This document shows, one piece after another, positions 60,982-64,000 of a DNA stretch of 64,000 nt. Source of the DNA: Rhizoclosmatium globosum (lineage: Eukaryota; Chytridiomycota; Chytridiomycetes; Chytridiales; Chytriomycetaceae); the NCBI GenBank assembly GCA_002104985.1, contig MCGO01000059.1, forward strand, positions 124,001-188,000, in the 5' to 3' direction. A program made the translations under genes and the position numbers. The notes under the pieces were generated by a model. That model was given only the letters and a program-made list of their open reading frames with translations, did no database searches and was not told where the DNA came from. Numbering within the stretch: position 1 is the first letter of the stretch; each line of letters starts with the position of its first letter.

Positions 60982-61203
60982 TTATTTGGATTTGGGGAAA
61001 AACACCATCACAATGGTAGGATCCAATGCTACCGCGTCATCAAACACTCTGCCGTCTCTCCACTCAAACGCAGCAGCACGATCCAGTGGCTCAATTAAGA
61101 GATCGGTCAGGATAGGCTGAAGATACGAAAGGAAGAGATGGGAGAAGTGGCCTAATGATTGATCGCACTCAGTGTCTCCATTCAATACCTTCTCAAACAA
61201 CAT
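60982..61203 (-). CDS. small hypothetical ORF, 73 residues
   Basis: MLFEKVLNGDTECDQSLGHF to VMVFFPKSK. Its residue make-up looks like protein (Leu/Asp/Glu/Phe), but no family is recognised and no intron or homologue is visible. It lies between the divergent starts of the GT2 and PKC1 genes. It could be a real small gene, the last exon of an unrecognised one, or chance. If real, the 5' end of PKC1 must begin to its right. Confidence 0.3.
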   Translation of the reverse strand: MLFEKVLNGDTECDQSLGHFSHLFLSYLQPILTDLLIEPLDRAAAFEWRDGRVFDDAVALDPTIVMVFFPKSK

Positions 61204-61325
61204 CCAACATCATCATCACCATCACTAACCACACTATTCCCTCCCTCCACCCACCTTCTACTCACCTACTCCCTCTCTGTATACAATACTATCCCCAACC
61301 ACCACCAAAACCCACTCAATCTTCA

Positions 61326-64000
61326 AAAATCAACAACAAAAGTCTCTCAAAAGCGGCGGAGGCCTCGATGCCCAAATCGCAGACATTTCCGCTAAAATCG
61401 AAGTGGAGCGAAAGGTGCTCACGGGCGCGTCGGCAATGTATCGCCAGTTGGCCGATCCGCAAGCCCGTGAAGCCTGTGAAGCGAACATGGTTGAATCAAA
61501 GCGCCGTCTTGAATACCTGGAAGGACTCCTGCGTGATGCTGTTGGACAGTCAATGTCTCCACGGTATCCTATTTTTGTAGTTGTTGATGATGTGATGCCA
61601 TCGTTACTCATTCATTTAAATTGATTTAATTCGACAGTCCTCCGAAAGCGAGTGGTTCAAATGGAACGCCTACTCTTGGCCAACAGGCCGCTCTCAATTC
61701 TGCATTCCCACCTCAACCTCGTACTGCCTCCGGATCCACAGTTAACCTTCAACAGGAAGCTTCTTCTGTCGCTTCACGAAGCCCAACACCTTCTATTGCC
61801 AACTTGTTCAAATTCGGAAAGAAGGATGGAAGTAGCCCCAATTTGGCACCGGAGCGGTCAATGCCTGATCTTAATGGTTCTTACAACAATGGTGGTGCCA
61901 TCACACCTCAACCACAAGCGCCTCAAACTGGAAACCAAGTATCCACCACATTTGGTGAGTTTGAGTTGATTTGCTTTGGGGATGATGGTTTCAAATGTTA
62001 TCGGATGCTTGGTTATAACCTGAAACACCACTTCCATAACTCAACCCCACACGCATCCCCCTTTACAAAAGAAGTCAAGCAACACCCCAACTGAACTAAA
62101 ACCCCTCCTTTTTTTTAGACTTGATGAAATACGGTACTGCAATCACAGGCGACAAAGTAAAACACCGTCTCCAAGAAATCCTGCACAAACTCGACACAGA
62201 ACAGAAAGTCAAAACTGGTACCGAGAACCTCCTACACGCCATGATGAACCTCAACTCCGCCGCGTCCGTCGACCAACGCGTTGCCGTCGAGTTGCGTGAT
62301 AAAATGGCAGAAAGTAATGCAAAGATTGGGGTGTTGGAGAAGGCGAAGCATCGGTACAGTGCCTTGTATGTTGCGCCTGTTGGAGAGGAGGAAGAGGATA
62401 CGTTGATTGGTGAGTTTTGTTTTTTTGGTTTTTTGAGTGGTGTCTGTGTGATTAATTGGGTTTGATTTGTAGATATCAGACGGAAGTGTTCTGGTCGGTT
62501 AAAGTTGAAACTTATCGGGGCTTCGAATCTCGTTGGACGGACGGCGGCGCAGAACGAAATTATTGCGACTGTGTCTGTGGATGGGAACTTGAAGTATACT
62601 TCTCGTCGGTCTTCTACACGGTGGGATGAGACTCTTGATACGCAAGTAGATCGGGCGCAGGAGGTTGAGATTTGTGTGTATAGTCATCCAGGCGGGATGC
62701 TTCTGGGTCTTGTTTGGTTCAAGCTGGGTGATTTGGAGGATGACTTGCGGGCACGGTACCCAAATGGCGTTCCCTCAAATGTGAATGACGTAGAAGACAC
62801 TTGGTTAGATTTGGAACACGCTGGACAGATTTTGATTCGTGTTAGTTTCGGTGAGTCTGTCATTTTAATCGTGCACCTTCCCCCCTCAAAATTCTAAACC
62901 ACAAACATACAGTTGGAATGGTCAAAACAAAAACCGCCCGCGACCAAGTCTTCCGTCGAGAAGCCGTCCAAAAGGCCTTCCCCCGAAACGGCCACAAATT
63001 CTACGCAATCCAATCCCTCCTCTACCAATGTGCCGTCTGTAACGAATTCTCCGGCTCCGGCACGCAATGGTACCAATGCCAAGGATGTCTATACACCTGC
63101 CACGCGAAATGTTACCCCAACGTAATCACGAAATGTATCACTCCCCAAGAAATCCGAAACGCGAAACCGGATCAGGACCTGAACACGGGTCAGCTCTTGA
63201 GTTACCGAATCCCGCACAGATTCCAACCGAAGACCATTTTGTTGTCGTCGTGGTGCGCTCACTGTGGAAGTATGATGGGTCCTGGAGCGAGGATTGAAAA
63301 GTGTGCAGAGTGTGGGAAATGCGCACATACAAGTTGTAAACCGATGGTTCCGAATTTCTGTCAGTTGAAGCCTGAGATGGCTATTCAACTTGTTGCTGCG
63401 TTTGAAGATGCGGAGAGGAAGAAGCATGCTAAGGAAATGGAGGAAGCGGAGAAGGCTGAGAAGGTTCGACGAGAGCATGATGCTGCTGTTGCGTCTGCTT
63501 TGGCGACGACTGTCAACGCTGCGGACTTGTTTAGAGGTTTGTCTTTGCCTTTTTACGGACGTTGTAGTATGCTTACGATATGGTTTAGACAAAGAACCTG
63601 AGGGCGAGACCTATCTTCGTGACAAGTTGCTGGAAAACGCAAAGCAATTGGAGTTGTTACATTTGCAGCAACAAAGAGAACAACAAGATGCTCAACAACA
63701 GCGTGCCGCTGAAGAAGAAAGAAGACGAAGACAAGCTGAAGATGATGAACGTAGGAAGCAGTTTGAGTTGCAGCAGAGACGGTTGTTGGAGGAGAGGAGA
63801 CGACAGGCCGAGCTCGAGGAGCAGCGACGACAACAACAGCAGCAAGTTGGATTTGCTTCCAGAAATGTCAAGCTGGAAGACTTTGACTTCTTGGCTGTGT
63901 TGGGTAGAGGTGCTTTCGGAAAGGTTGGACATCCAATTTGTCTTCACTAGATCTAATACTCTTGTGATAGGTTATGTTGATTGAAGAAAAGTCCACCAAA
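61326..64000 (+). CDS. PKC1: protein kinase C, PKC1 type (3' end outside window)
   Basis: Cell-wall integrity kinase acting downstream of Rho1. Order seen: HR1 repeat 1 (GGGLDAQIADISAKIEVERKV...), a Ser/Pro/Gln linker, HR1 repeat 2 (about 62121-62400), C2 (LKLKLIGASNLVGR, about 62500-62850), C1a (about 62970-63130; HKFYAIQSLLYQCAVCNEF) and C1b (HRFQPKTILLSSWCAHCGSM), a Gln/Arg/Glu coiled coil (about 63650-63850), then the kinase glycine loop LGRGAFGKV and MLIEEKSTK where the window stops. Introns at about 61565-61640, 61955-62117, 62411-62472, 62851-62911, 63535-63589 and 63923-63969. No in-frame ATG lies near the start of the HR1 region, so a short first exon further left is likely missing from this annotation. 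Confidence 0.92.

Overview
The window is nuclear DNA of a fungus, most likely an early-diverging (chytrid-like) lineage. Evidence for a fungus: a homocitrate synthase (alpha-aminoadipate lysine route), an AMS1-type alpha-mannosidase, a PKC1-type kinase (HR1-HR1-C2-C1-C1-kinase), PHO89-type phosphate transporters and CFEM-like secreted proteins. The chytrid-like placement is inference, from animal-like glycosyltransferases (LARGE-like GT49, Egghead-like GT2) alongside the fungal genes. Introns are short GT..AG units with CTAAC/CTAAT-like branch sites, and genes are closely packed on both strands.

Layout. 1-5194 (+): three tandem PHO89-type Na+/phosphate symporter genes (first cut by the window edge, second and third with frame breaks). 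5409-12478 (-): mS35 mitochondrial ribosomal protein and DNA topoisomerase II. 12663-14262 (-): cytochrome b5-fusion front-end desaturase. 14638-16400 (+): LARGE-like GT49 protein. 16523-18570 (+): homocitrate synthase. 18726-21035 (+): first of three large GT31-like membrane proteins with a repetitive helical tail. 21091-22030 (-): MCP1/DUF1691-like membrane protein. 22087-45044 (-): three tandem alpha-mannosidase genes; the most distal one is split by a 6,975-bp Ty1/copia retrotransposon (23158-30132) with two identical 298-bp LTRs and a CTCCC target duplication. A fourth, intact PHO89 gene (38126-39778) sits between mannosidases 2 and 3, beside a tandem duplication of the gene junction. 45212-46272 (-): ECHDC1-like crotonase. 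46305-49081 and 51065-53035 (+): second and third GT31-like genes, flanking a NIPA magnesium-transporter gene (49171-50616, -). 53262-53701 (+): small secreted cysteine-rich protein. 53802-55229 (-): two CFEM-like GPI-type proteins. 55425-56479 (-): NAD(P)-dependent reductase. 56803-57783 (+): COX6A. 58310-60681 (-): Egghead-like GT2. About 61330-64000 (+): PKC1, cut off inside the kinase domain.

Functional themes are phosphate uptake (four PHO89 copies), vacuolar/cytosolic mannan turnover (three alpha-mannosidases), secretory-pathway glycosylation (GT49, GT2 and three GT31-like genes) and small secreted proteins. Many otherwise conserved genes, including topoisomerase II and homocitrate synthase, carry isolated one-base losses, often in short homopolymers. 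This looks more like uncorrected read error than decay, so frame breaks should be read with that in mind.

The most unusual signals are: a copia element whose gag-pol frame is cut by five ordinary spliceosomal introns; an 11-nt microexon carrying the core of the mannosidase catalytic motif in all three copies; a saw-tooth strand-composition pattern phased to exons and introns; and a three-member GT31-like family with a tail of repeated LGL-type helical units.
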